The translations under genes and the position numbers were made by a program. Below are positions 1-6,401 of a DNA stretch of 10,517 bases, one piece after another (within the stretch, counting starts at the first letter, position 1; each line of letters opens with the position of its first letter). Below the pieces are notes generated by a model. That model saw nothing but the letters and a program-made list of their open reading frames with translations. It was not told the origin of the DNA and ran no database searches. This DNA is from Lachnospiraceae bacterium UBA6403 (lineage in GTDB: Bacteria; Bacillota; Clostridia; Lachnospirales; Lachnospiraceae). The DNA lies in the NCBI GenBank assembly GCA_002437435.1, contig DJPV01000048.1:1-10517 (forward strand), given 5' to 3'.

Positions 1-863
1 GCATCACGCAGGTCTTCATCAAGCTCCGCTATCCTCTTGGCATAATCAATCGGTGTAATATACTTAAGCTCTGATGGATCTTTTTCAGATGTTTCAGCAT
101 CTATCTCGGCGCCATATTCTGCCTGTGTTATCATGCGGTCTTCATCGGCAGTTTCCTGTGGTGTCATGCCATATGCAGATGCATATGCTTCATTACTTTC
201 CTTGTGCGCATCTTCATGAGAATTTGCTACTTCTACAGTTCGGTTAGAAGCATAGCTCTCCGGCTCATCAGGGATTGCATAATCATCAATCTCTGATTCT
301 GCCTCTTCCGGTTCCACTTCCCGATATTCGGCATCAATAACCTCATCATCCTCACGGAGTCCGTCCATCGCAAGCTCATCAATACGAGGTGTCTCAGGAT
401 GGTATTCCCCTGTAAAAATAAGGACACCAAGCTCTTTTTCGATATCTTTCCACGAAACATATCCTTCAACCTCTCCATCCTCATCTCGCCACTGAAAACG
501 CAGTCCGTTCCCATGAAATGTGTCATATCCGTGCAGTCCTAGTCCGTCAACCGGCCAGCCTGCACCTCCCTGACCATATTCCGCTTTGATACGCTTTGCC
601 CTGGTTCCTGCATCTATCTCTGTTTCAAAAATCTTGCATACCCTGCCCTTGCCACCGACAAAGCCTGTTCCTCTCATAAGCACCTGTTTGATATACTCAC
701 CTGGTACTGTGGCTGACTTCTTTGGATTCAGATAATTGTATTTACCTGCTAATGCTGCTTTTCTATCCTGCTCGAACTGACGCATAAACTGATTATTGTT
801 TTCGTCCTCAGTATGAATAGTGCCAATGCTTGCCTGCCCATTCTGGTCGAAAAAAAAGGAAGC
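1..863 (-). CDS. In-frame continuation of the ArdC-N-type polyvalent protein beyond an amber codon (partial, runs off window)
   Basis: I translated this stretch codon by codon over most of its length. It is open from base 863 to the window edge in exactly the frame of the upstream ArdC-N ORF, separated from it only by the TAG at 866-864. It encodes about 287 residues. First comes a linker, then a compact domain containing the motif RGTGFVGGKGR and a stretch with GQGGAGWPVDG and LHGYDTFHGNGLRFQW. Next is a long acidic linker, then YITPIDYAKRIAELDEDLRD at the edge. From general knowledge, a G-S/T-G-F-x-x-G-K-x-R domain of this type occurs inside very large ICE proteins that combine ArdC-N, methylase and SNF2 helicase modules, so I take this as the next module of the same protein. 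The first ATG codons (785 and 677) have poor Shine-Dalgarno sequences, so independent translation is doubtful. It could be the 3' part of a nonsense-mutated gene, a readthrough extension, or a separate gene with a weak start. Confidence 0.6.
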
Positions 864-884
864 CTATGTATATTCGGCTTCCTT
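850..884 (-). terminator. Terminator-like hairpin spanning the amber codon
   Basis: On the minus strand the arms AAGGAAGCC and GGCTTCCTT are perfectly complementary (9 bp), with an 11-nt loop. Six to eight T residues follow directly, which is the shape of an intrinsic terminator. The in-frame TAG stop at 866-864 lies at the loop/3'-arm boundary. The arms also encode ordinary residues (KEA and AS), so the structure may simply come from codon choice. A ribosome reaching the TAG would cover the hairpin and prevent it forming. Confidence 0.5.
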
Positions 885-2087
885 ACTAACACCCAATGAA
901 TTGATCTCATCAAGTTCCCTATTCAGTTCTGTATCATCTGATTCTAGTGGAATTTCATCACTATCTGATGAAGTACCACTTCCTCTGCCTGCATCTTCGC
1001 CTGCTCTCTTATCTTCCACATCTCCATCGTCGATAACGGATCCTGTGGCTTGTGCTTCGCCAGATACTGCATCTCCAACTGGTCGTACAGCTGATTCGCT
1101 TCCTCCTCTACCGCTGACATCTTCTCGTACATCTTCCCGAATCTCATCAGCGTCTTGTATCTTGCCGGCTCGTTCTCCTTTAGATAGTTCATCGCCATCC
1201 TTCCGTATTTGCCCAGCTTCGTGAGATCCTCCGTCTCGTCCGGCATCTCTATCTGCGGATAAAGCAGTCCGTCCACTTCCTTGTAAGTCATTTCTTCTAA
1301 CATATCCAATTCTCCTTTCGCTCTCGATTGCCTTTAAGTTACGACTAAATTCTCTAAGAACACTACAGGAGACATCGCATACAATGAAACCAAGACGGTA
1401 AATTATCTCTTCGTCTTTGATATTTACGATCTGACTAAAATCCTGTTCTTGCACAGATAAGTCAAATCCGCATCTCGTCCCTACAGCATACATGATACTT
1501 GCATATACAAGCTGCTCCATGTCCATTTCCTGCTGTAAGCCATTGCGTTTCTTACTTTCTTCCTTTATCACACTACCTGATAGCTGCATAAGCTCGGTCA
1601 TTCGATCTCCGAACTCTTCTTTTATTATAGTCCAAACATTTGTTCCTGTAAACTGTTTTAATATATTTTTTAGAGACTCCCTGTCGCTGTTATCGTACTG
1701 CTCAATCTGACCTTCTGACACAAGAAAATCCACATAATCCTTAAGATTTTCTCCCTCAAGGTCCCATGTCAGCTTAACATTCTTCCCTCCGGTATCACTG
1801 ATATCAAAGATATATCTCATGCGTGGATTCAGTGCCCTTGACGGGAAGATAGCGCAGCCTTTCGCACCACGCTTTACATATCTTCCCACCTTTTTCCAGG
1901 TATCATAATCTGCCATGAGTGTGCTTTTCTCCGGAGGTCTCTGAGCCGTTACCATAACGATATTGTCATATTCATAGCGGTATAACTGACCTGTGACCTT
2001 TAACACATCTTTCCAGTTCTTTTCTGTTCTGGTGATGTTACCAATCTCAGAATCGTATATCGCTTTGACCTTCATATCAACGCCCAT
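864..2087 (-). CDS. ArdC-N-type ssDNA-binding polyvalent ICE protein, N-terminal part
   Basis: A 407-residue product starts at ATG 2087, with GGAGG eight bases upstream and only 14 bases after the previous stop codon. Residues 15-110 resemble the ArdC N-terminal domain: a W-x-x-x-L start, Y-x-Y-x-N-x-x-M, then W-K-K-V-G-R-Y-V-K-R-G-A-K-G-x-A-I. In ArdC and relatives this domain binds single-stranded DNA and helps protect incoming DNA from restriction. Residues 190-250 form a helical segment, also seen in my recollection of large clostridial ICE helicase/methylase proteins. From about residue 262 the protein becomes a low-complexity G/R/D/E/S-rich tail. That tail coincides exactly with the tnpV-like gene in the +1 frame, which suggests it is constrained by the overlap. 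The frame ends at TAG 866-864 but continues open beyond it. No HExxH metalloprotease motif of classical ArdC is visible. Family call is good; the exact role in this element is inferred. Confidence 0.75.
   Translation of the reverse strand: MGVDMKVKAIYDSEIGNITRTEKNWKDVLKVTGQLYRYEYDNIVMVTAQRPPEKSTLMADYDTWKKVGRYVKRGAKGCAIFPSRALNPRMRYIFDISDTGGKNVKLTWDLEGENLKDYVDFLVSEGQIEQYDNSDRESLKNILKQFTGTNVWTIIKEEFGDRMTELMQLSGSVIKEESKKRNGLQQEMDMEQLVYASIMYAVGTRCGFDLSVQEQDFSQIVNIKDEEIIYRLGFIVCDVSCSVLREFSRNLKAIESERRIGYVRRNDLQGSGRTALSADRDAGRDGGSHEAGQIRKDGDELSKGERAGKIQDADEIREDVREDVSGRGGSESAVRPVGDAVSGEAQATGSVIDDGDVEDKRAGEDAGRGSGTSSDSDEIPLESDDTELNRELDEINSLGVSKEAEYT
944..1303 (-). CDS. tnpV: TnpV-like protein nested in the +1 frame of the ArdC-N gene
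   Basis: A 119-residue protein beginning MLEEMTYKEVDGLLYPQIEM and including LGKYGRMAMNYLKENEPARY and a C-terminal AEEVVLHQIV. It matches my memory of the TnpV family (first named in the clostridial transposon Tn4451): the G-K/R-Y-G-R-M-x-x-x-Y-L-K-E core, the acidic helix after it, an M-x-x-I-R-x-x-A-x-x-x-A-E-E-x-V-L end, and the typical length of about 115-125 aa. The role of TnpV is poorly known; an accessory or excisionase-like role has been suggested. It lies wholly inside the ArdC-N ORF, read +1, and both frames look protein-like. A TTG two codons upstream is a less likely start because it sits too close to the Shine-Dalgarno. Codon use here looks natural, while the host frame is low complexity, so this frame is probably the more constrained one. 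Confidence 0.75.
   Translation of the reverse strand: MLEEMTYKEVDGLLYPQIEMPDETEDLTKLGKYGRMAMNYLKENEPARYKTLMRFGKMYEKMSAVEEEANQLYDQLEMQYLAKHKPQDPLSTMEMWKIREQAKMQAEEVVLHQIVMKFH
1310..1318 (-). promoter_or_regulatory. Internal Shine-Dalgarno for the nested tnpV-like gene
   Basis: AAAGGAGAA on the minus strand ends shortly before ATG 1303, with AGGAG eight bases from the start codon. This is a near-ideal ribosome binding site in the middle of another coding sequence, where it reads as E-R-R in the ArdC-N frame. It selects ATG 1303 over TTG 1309 and is the main local evidence that the nested frame is translated. Confidence 0.7.
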
Positions 2088-2101
2088 ACCTTTGTCCTCC
2101 T

Positions 2102-2470
2102 CTACTTAAACATCTCTGCAAACAATCCCTTAAAGAGCTTTAACTCATCCTTATCCAGCTCGATTGCAAATTCATTGTCGATTGCCTGTTTTTCACATTT
2201 ATCCTTTTTCTTTGCAATCTTACGCACCACACGAAGAAGCACATAACATTCCTTAGACTTTGCAATGCTCTGTTTAAAGGTCAGCTCATCCTCATCGACT
2301 GACTTCTGTGTCTGATAGATAATCTCTTTTAACTTATCATTGATACTATCTACTTCCTCAAGGGAAATAATAACAGATGCCTTAGTAACACCCGATCTGT
2401 CCCACTCCTTATGAAGTTCCTTTACTAAAAATTCCATGTTTTTAATTACTGTTGTTGAATCACTTTTCAT
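2102..2470 (-). CDS. Unrecognised 122-aa helical ICE protein
   Basis: I do not recognise this protein. It starts at ATG 2470, overlaps the preceding stop codon as ATGA, and has GGAGG nine bases upstream, so it is translationally coupled to the DpnD/PcfM-like gene. It ends in TAG. The sequence is charged and predicted mostly helical: an N-terminal helix with EFLVKELHKEWDRSG, a middle segment VDSINDKLKEIIYQ, and a Lys-rich basic patch (VRKIAKKKDKCEKQ) followed by an acidic helix ending KLFKGLFAEMFK. There is no signal peptide or membrane segment, so it should be cytoplasmic. Its position directly before the ArdC-N gene suggests an accessory role in the DNA-processing part of the element. Function unknown. 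Confidence 0.75.
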   Translation of the reverse strand: MKSDSTTVIKNMEFLVKELHKEWDRSGVTKASVIISLEEVDSINDKLKEIIYQTQKSVDEDELTFKQSIAKSKECYVLLRVVRKIAKKKDKCEKQAIDNEFAIELDKDELKLFKGLFAEMFK

Positions 2471-2685
2471 CTTGCTCTTCCTCCGTTTTCTTTTAATGAA
2501 GAAGGGAGCTGACTTTCGCTGTATGGCGCAAAATCAACTCCCTTCATGTCCTCTGCTCCAAGGACTATCTGCTGTGCATAATACATATCCATTGCCTTAT
2601 TGATGGCATCGTCAAGCGACTCTGCCTTTACTTTCTGTACTCGTGAAAGCACTTCTTTTATCTCAACATCAAATTCCTGTTCCAT
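2467..2685 (-). CDS. DpnD/PcfM-like small protein
   Basis: A 72-residue protein starting MEQEFDVEIKEVLSRVQKVK, followed by a helix SLDDAINKAMDMYYAQQIVL and then A-E-D-M-K-G-V-D-F. The pattern (E-F-x-V-E-I-x-E-x-L-S-R, then alternating V/A positions, then a helix with a Y-Y/Q-I-V-L-x-A-E-D end) is what I recall for the DpnD/PcfM family of small proteins found on conjugative plasmids and ICEs; their function is not established. I chose ATG 2685 because AGGAGG lies ten bases upstream and because family members begin close to the first strand. An alternative start at 2718 overlaps the preceding TGA as ATGA and would add 11 residues; it has a weak Shine-Dalgarno. The C-terminus overlaps the next gene by four bases. 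Cytoplasmic; no catalytic motif seen. Confidence 0.65.
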   Translation of the reverse strand: MEQEFDVEIKEVLSRVQKVKAESLDDAINKAMDMYYAQQIVLGAEDMKGVDFAPYSESQLPSSLKENGGRAR

Positions 2686-2714
2686 ATGAAATCTGCCTCC
2701 TGTTCCTACCATTC

Positions 2715-2882
2715 TCATCGGCTCTTTTCATCCTTTATCTGTATTTTCTTGAACCCTTCATCGTACTTTCCATCTTCCAGCCTGTCGTAAAAACAATCCT
2801 CCTCAATCGTTCCGAAATCTTCATACATCTGGTGAAGGAAGTCATTCTGCAGCTTCTTGGGTACATCATCATCCTTTGACAT
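2715..2882 (-). CDS. Unrecognised 55-aa acidic ORF, in frame with the upstream gene beyond its stop
   Basis: The short protein begins MSKDDDVPKKLQNDFLHQMY and ends with the polar FKKIQIKDEKSR. Composition is clearly protein-like, with D/E/K balanced and an aromatic F/Y pattern, unlike the other frames of this stretch. It lies 24 bases past the TAA of the 234-aa gene in the identical frame, and that stop is followed by QKFYFYQD before this ATG. Only AGG two bases before the ATG could serve as ribosome binding site, so independent initiation would be poor. It might depend on re-initiation after the upstream stop. Its TGA overlaps an ATG of the next frame. It may be the C-terminal end of a longer ancestral protein that was cut by a nonsense change. 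Function unknown. Confidence 0.55.
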   Translation of the reverse strand: MSKDDDVPKKLQNDFLHQMYEDFGTIEEDCFYDRLEDGKYDEGFKKIQIKDEKSR

Positions 2883-2906
2883 ATCCTGATAGAAATAGAA
2901 CTTCTG

Positions 2907-3611
2907 TTATAGCTTTGCCCTGTAATCATAGATATCCTCTATCTTTTCCAGTGTGCCATACTCCCTCTTGTATGCCTTGAAATTCGTATTTGAAAGTGTG
3001 GAACCAAGATAAATCCCATGCTCCCACGATACACCGATTGTGGTATTGTCCTTTGTAGGCTTCTCATCCTTGGGATAACGCTTATACTCTGTCGCACCAA
3101 GGGCGATTGTAAGGGAACCTGACTTCATATCCATCACCACAAGATTCCTTGGTGATAATGCTTCAAGCACCATGTAATCATGGTCATTGAAGTTATGGAA
3201 TGTCTGTCCCCTTTCAAATAATCTGTCCACACTTTCATAATGCAGGTTAAAATCATCCACCCAGCCCTTATCGGTCATTCCAATCTCCTTAAGCTTTGCA
3301 ATACATTCAGAAGAACTGGCTTCTTTATCAAACCGAAATTCTTTGGAATCGTTATAAAGCCCCTGAAGAAAATGTCCCAACTGAATATCATCCAGACAGA
3401 ATCTCGCAGATACAGTTACATTTGCTGCCTTGTAATACTCTGCGAAGTTATCTGCTTCACCAAGTGTCTTTCCAAGATGCAATAAATGGTCTGCAAGTTC
3501 TGACATGTCATCAATTGCTATAAAACTCCTATAATCATCCAAGGTCATCAGCATATTTGTCTCTGTTCCCCTGTCGTTTTCTGTTACCAGTATCATATCT
3601 TTTAAATCCAT
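2907..3611 (-). CDS. Unrecognised 234-aa ICE protein
   Basis: I do not recognise this protein. Start ATG 3611 (MDLKDMILVTENDRGTE) was chosen because GGAGG lies five bases upstream; the reading frame is open farther upstream but only across a hairpin leader. No signal peptide or membrane helix is seen, so it should be cytoplasmic. Visible segments: an N-terminal strand-rich part, a helical middle (SELADHLLHLGKTLGEADNF), a YESVDRLFERGQTFHNFNDHDYMVLEAL segment-like region, and a C-terminal part with TIGVSWEHGIYLGSTLSNTN. It sits between the cell-wall hydrolase gene and the small accessory genes, so it is part of the ICE operon. It ends at TAA 2909-2907, after which the same frame continues open for another 63 codons, so the C-terminus may be truncated relative to an ancestral form of about 298 aa. 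Confidence 0.75.
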   Translation of the reverse strand: MDLKDMILVTENDRGTETNMLMTLDDYRSFIAIDDMSELADHLLHLGKTLGEADNFAEYYKAANVTVSARFCLDDIQLGHFLQGLYNDSKEFRFDKEASSSECIAKLKEIGMTDKGWVDDFNLHYESVDRLFERGQTFHNFNDHDYMVLEALSPRNLVVMDMKSGSLTIALGATEYKRYPKDEKPTKDNTTIGVSWEHGIYLGSTLSNTNFKAYKREYGTLEKIEDIYDYRAKL

Positions 3612-3626
3612 TCTTACCTCCAATCC

Positions 3627-3650
3627 CAGAGAGGGACTATGCCCTCTCTG
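3627..3650 (-). other. Perfect 9-bp hairpin in the leader of the 234-aa gene
   Basis: On the minus strand CAGAGAGGG, a six-base loop, and CCCTCTCTG form a perfect GC-rich stem. It sits between the stop of the NlpC/P60 gene and the GGAGG of the next gene, five bases before that Shine-Dalgarno. There is no T-tract, so it is unlikely to be a terminator. A role in mRNA processing, in stability, or in tuning translation of the next gene is possible. Confidence 0.7.
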
Positions 3651-3661
3651 CAAATTTCCTG

Positions 3662-5587
3662 TTATGGTCTTCCTATCACAACAATCTTTCCTGTGCTTGC
3701 CACATCCCTGTAAACCACACCAAGACTTTCATTAAGTGCCTCTACCACCTTGCCATTTCCGACGTATACTGCCACATGGCTGATATTCTTGTATCTTCCG
3801 TTGCTTGTAAAACTGTAGAAGATAAGGTCTCCCGGCTGTAACTCATCAAAGGAGACTGTCTTTCCTGCTTCATCAAGTCCCTGTGCCTCCGCTGCCGCTG
3901 TGGTTGCACCGCCGTAACTAATATCCACACCTGCATCCTTCCACGAATAATAGGCTAAGGAACTGCAGTCATAATAGTTACCGCTGTCTCTTAAATCCTG
4001 ACTATAAGGGAAGCCAACTCTGTGAAGTGCATAGGAGCAGACTGTTTTCTGCCTGCTGTCTGTAATTCCGTTTAGGATGGCATTGATTTCATCCTCAGTC
4101 ATGGAGCTTACTCCCGGACTTCCGCCTCCGCCGCCACTTCCACTTCCGGCATATCCAAGCTGTCCCATAAACTCCGGACTCATAATCTGCTCAAGCATTT
4201 CCACCTGATCAGAATTAAATCCATAGACCGAAATCATATCCCGATAAGATTTCAGCGTTACATTCACATATAGAACCGATTTTGTGACAGTTGTTACATT
4301 GCCATCTGCATCTGTTTCTTCCACGTCCTTTGTACCGGTGCTTGTGGTGTATGAACACATATCATTTACAACAGTCTGAAGCCAGCCTTTTGAAGTATCA
4401 TTCATGACTGTTGCCGTATCTCCGACACCATACTTGACCATATAGACCGCCATAATGTCATAGTAGTTACTTGGATTTTCTTCCATTCCTTCATAATCCA
4501 CATAGACCAGCTCTCCAATGTCACATCCGGTATGCTCATTTACTTTCGTGTTCACATCCCGGTTAAACTCCTGTACATAGGCACTCGTTACTGTCTGCAC
4601 TGTATCTCCTGATTCAAGTGGTGGCAAAAATAAAGCAAATGGAGAATTATAGAGGATTGCAATTACCGCTATAACCGGAACCGCAATCATGGCAACTACA
4701 AGTACAAGTAATAAAAGCACCAGTCCGACAATCGGTGCAGCTGCCTTTACCCAGGTAATCGCTTTTCGCACAATCAGATCCTTTACCAGCTTTGCCACGC
4801 TGTCTGTCTGATTTTCCTGTGCTTTCATCTTATCCAGAAAGAACTTTATCTTCCTGCTCCGGTTGGTCATCTTTTCATCCTTGACCTCTATGGACACACC
4901 TGCAGCATATCCGGCTGCCATGCCGATTGCAGTACCTACTCCCGGTGCAACCGCTGTTCCTGCCGCCGTAGCAGCTGCCTTTGTAGCAGTTTTCGCTGCA
5001 ACCTTGGCAGTAGTCTTGGCTGTTTCTTTTGCCGACTCTTTAGCTACAATTTTTGCAGTATCTTTGGCAGCTTTCTTTGCTGTCTTTTTTGCCAGCTTCT
5101 TTCCTGCCTCTACCTTCTTGATTCGCTTCTTTGCCTCGGCTGCCGCCTTTTTTCTAAAAAGTGCTGCACCCTTGGAAGCAGTTCCGGTAACAGGGCGGCT
5201 TGCTTCATATGCAAAATATGACGCCTGCGATACCTCCTGCCCACCTTCCACCTGCTCTGTTACTGCCCCGGCTGCAAGTGCACCTGTTCTTCCTGCAATG
5301 TGAAGATTGGTATTCTTGGTCTTGATGGAAGTGTTGGACTCTTTAAGGTTTTGCTTGAATCTTGATATTCCTTTATTCTTCGTATCTGACTGATGAATGG
5401 TACTTTTACGATATAACTTCTTTTTATCCGTATCTGCTACCTTGGCTTCGCCAGTCTTTGTACTTCTCTCTACAGTATAGATGTTGCTGCCTTTTATCTT
5501 GGCACCCTTTGGCTCGTGGGCATGAATCTTGGCTTTCTCCTTGGTGTGAATAACCATCGGCTTATCATCCACTTTCTTTATCTTCAA
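3662..5587 (-). CDS. Membrane-anchored NlpC/P60 cell-wall hydrolase of the conjugation system (CD1107-like)
   Basis: A 641-residue protein. I chose TTG 5587, with AAGG eight bases upstream; an ATG at 5683 would place a terminator hairpin inside the gene. Residues 1-140 are basic and polar. Residues 143-210 form a Lys/Ala-rich region (repeated AK/TAK/AAK), followed by a small-residue Gly/Ala segment. Residues 282-316 are a strong hydrophobic membrane anchor, so the N-terminus should be inside and the C-terminus outside. Residues 325-478 form an outer domain as in CD1107-type ICE proteins, followed by a Gly/Ser linker (481-490) and an NlpC/P60 domain from about 498. The catalytic Cys is 541 in YYDCSSLAYYSW and the His is 604 in SHVAVYVGNGK; the usual third His position reads VVEA, giving Glu. 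Such proteins cut peptidoglycan peptides to let the mating channel through. Position after virB4 fits this role. Confidence 0.85.
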   Translation of the reverse strand: MKIKKVDDKPMVIHTKEKAKIHAHEPKGAKIKGSNIYTVERSTKTGEAKVADTDKKKLYRKSTIHQSDTKNKGISRFKQNLKESNTSIKTKNTNLHIAGRTGALAAGAVTEQVEGGQEVSQASYFAYEASRPVTGTASKGAALFRKKAAAEAKKRIKKVEAGKKLAKKTAKKAAKDTAKIVAKESAKETAKTTAKVAAKTATKAAATAAGTAVAPGVGTAIGMAAGYAAGVSIEVKDEKMTNRSRKIKFFLDKMKAQENQTDSVAKLVKDLIVRKAITWVKAAAPIVGLVLLLLVLVVAMIAVPVIAVIAILYNSPFALFLPPLESGDTVQTVTSAYVQEFNRDVNTKVNEHTGCDIGELVYVDYEGMEENPSNYYDIMAVYMVKYGVGDTATVMNDTSKGWLQTVVNDMCSYTTSTGTKDVEETDADGNVTTVTKSVLYVNVTLKSYRDMISVYGFNSDQVEMLEQIMSPEFMGQLGYAGSGSGGGGGSPGVSSMTEDEINAILNGITDSRQKTVCSYALHRVGFPYSQDLRDSGNYYDCSSLAYYSWKDAGVDISYGGATTAAAEAQGLDEAGKTVSFDELQPGDLIFYSFTSNGRYKNISHVAVYVGNGKVVEALNESLGVVYRDVASTGKIVVIGRP

Positions 5588-5604
5588 TGTTCTCACCTTC
5601 TTTC

Positions 5605-5644
5605 TAATAAAAAATAAGCCGCAAGGTATTTCTACCCTACGGCT
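5605..5644 (-). terminator. Strong rho-independent terminator ending the small cassette
   Basis: On the minus strand AGCCGTAGGGTA, a GAAA tetraloop and TACCTTGCGGCT form a 12-bp stem (two G-U pairs), followed by TATTTTTTATTA. It lies between the stop of the 148-aa gene and the start of the NlpC/P60 gene. It should stop transcripts from the cassette promoter before they enter the transfer gene, unless it is regulated. I see no good promoter between it and the NlpC/P60 gene. Confidence 0.85.
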
Positions 5645-5683
5645 GTATAATTGATCACAAAATGAATCCACTATATCTCGCAA

Positions 5684-6130
5684 TCAAAATTCTATTTCCA
5701 TATCAGGAGTATTCTCATTACCCACTATATCAAGAGGTACTCGATCTAGCCAATCTTCTCCCCAATCAGTACGAGTTTGCTCAACAATACTTTCCCCATA
5801 TGGTGTAAGTTTTCTTGCTTTTTTATCTACAGTTGCAATTAAAGATGGTTTTTTACCAGAATAATATCCAGCAGTTGAACTCGGTTTTCGCCCATACTTA
5901 ATAGCCAATTCTGAGATTACATCAGGCGTTGTTGTTCCTCCCATTCTATATATCTCTTCAAGAATAGCCTTCTTCTTTACCTCTCCTACTGTGGTTTTTT
6001 TTGCAATAATCTTTGTAGTTGTCATTTTTTTACCATCTTCATTACTATCTTCTCTTTCCATTAATGAGATAAGAGCATTCACTCTATCCCTGATTGAGTA
6101 TAATTCTTTTAAATATGATTCGTTATACAT
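5684..6130 (-). CDS. Unrecognised 148-aa protein with a winged-helix-like core
   Basis: Not recognised. Starts at ATG 6130 with GGAGG six bases upstream, 22 bases after the preceding 75-aa gene, and ends in TGA. Residues 1-30 look like a coiled helix (YLKELYSIRDRVNALISLME). A basic stretch TTKIIAKKTTVGEVKKK follows. Residues 50-115 resemble a winged-helix domain: EVKKKAILEEIYRMGG, then TTPDVISELAIKYGRK as a recognition-helix candidate, then TAGYYSGKKPSLIATVD, and KKARKLTPYGESIVEQ as the wing. The C-terminus is acidic (DWGEDWLDRVPLDIV). No membrane segment. I infer a DNA-binding or regulatory protein. With the 75-aa gene it forms a two-gene cassette with its own promoter and terminator, richer in A/T than the flanking transfer genes. 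That suggests it was acquired separately. Confidence 0.75.
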   Translation of the reverse strand: MYNESYLKELYSIRDRVNALISLMEREDSNEDGKKMTTTKIIAKKTTVGEVKKKAILEEIYRMGGTTTPDVISELAIKYGRKPSSTAGYYSGKKPSLIATVDKKARKLTPYGESIVEQTRTDWGEDWLDRVPLDIVGNENTPDMEIEF

Positions 6131-6152
6131 ATTGTACCTCCAACCTTTATTA

Positions 6153-6380
6153 CTATGCTATAATCGAATATCCTTTTGATCTTATCAAGAACACATGACC
6201 TTTTGATTTGTATACCCAACTAAGCATTCCCACAACATGATGCATATTTAAATTTTGAATACTTCCTTGCAACTGGTTGTATACTATGCGCATTAATGTT
6301 CTCGTGTTGATGCCATTTGGATTTGCTTGAATTTCGGCTTCAATAAGATTCTCCAAAACTCGTTTGTTATTTTTAGTCAT
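6153..6380 (-). CDS. Unrecognised 75-aa winged-helix-like protein
   Basis: Not recognised. ATG 6380 has GGAG seven bases upstream; the gene ends in TAG. The product begins MTKNNKRVLENLIEAEIQAN, continues PNGINTRTLMRIVYNQLQGS, and ends VYKSKGHVFLIRSKGYSIIA. The arrangement (helix, short turn, helix T-R-T-L-M-R-I-V-Y, helix, then two strands with Ser/Lys/Gly) fits a small winged helix-turn-helix. It is the first gene after a strong promoter flanked by direct repeats, so it may be an autoregulator of the cassette. This is inference from position and predicted fold only. The pair could also be a two-component defence or toxin-antitoxin type module, but nothing in the sequence specifically shows that. 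Confidence 0.7.
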   Translation of the reverse strand: MTKNNKRVLENLIEAEIQANPNGINTRTLMRIVYNQLQGSIQNLNMHHVVGMLSWVYKSKGHVFLIRSKGYSIIA

Positions 6381-6401
6381 TTAATCGCTCCTTTCGTTAT
6401 T

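Noticed and set aside
233..526. Minus-strand 97-aa ORF beginning MTHFMGTD
   Set aside because: Met/Arg-rich shadow frame of the large protein that is continuous from 863 to the window edge.
864..866. TAG recoded as a sense codon (alternative genetic code)
   Set aside because: Other genes here end naturally in TAG, including virB4 (6532-6530), the tnpV-like gene (946-944), the 75-aa gene and the 122-aa gene, so TAG is a normal stop in this host.
820..1224. Plus-strand Ser/Pro/Leu-rich 134-aa ORF
   Set aside because: Antisense shadow of the ArdC-N/tnpV overlap; no ribosome binding site and low-complexity composition.
2735..2929. Minus-strand 64-aa ORF beginning MITGQSY
   Set aside because: Composition is not protein-like (many R, S, M, T), and it overlaps the stop of the 234-aa gene; the 55-aa frame in the same stretch is clearly the better candidate.
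4863..5303. Plus-strand 146-aa Ala/Phe-rich ORF
   Set aside because: It is the antisense shadow of the Lys/Ala-rich part of the NlpC/P60 gene; GCN and AAR codons give long open antisense frames. No ribosome binding site.
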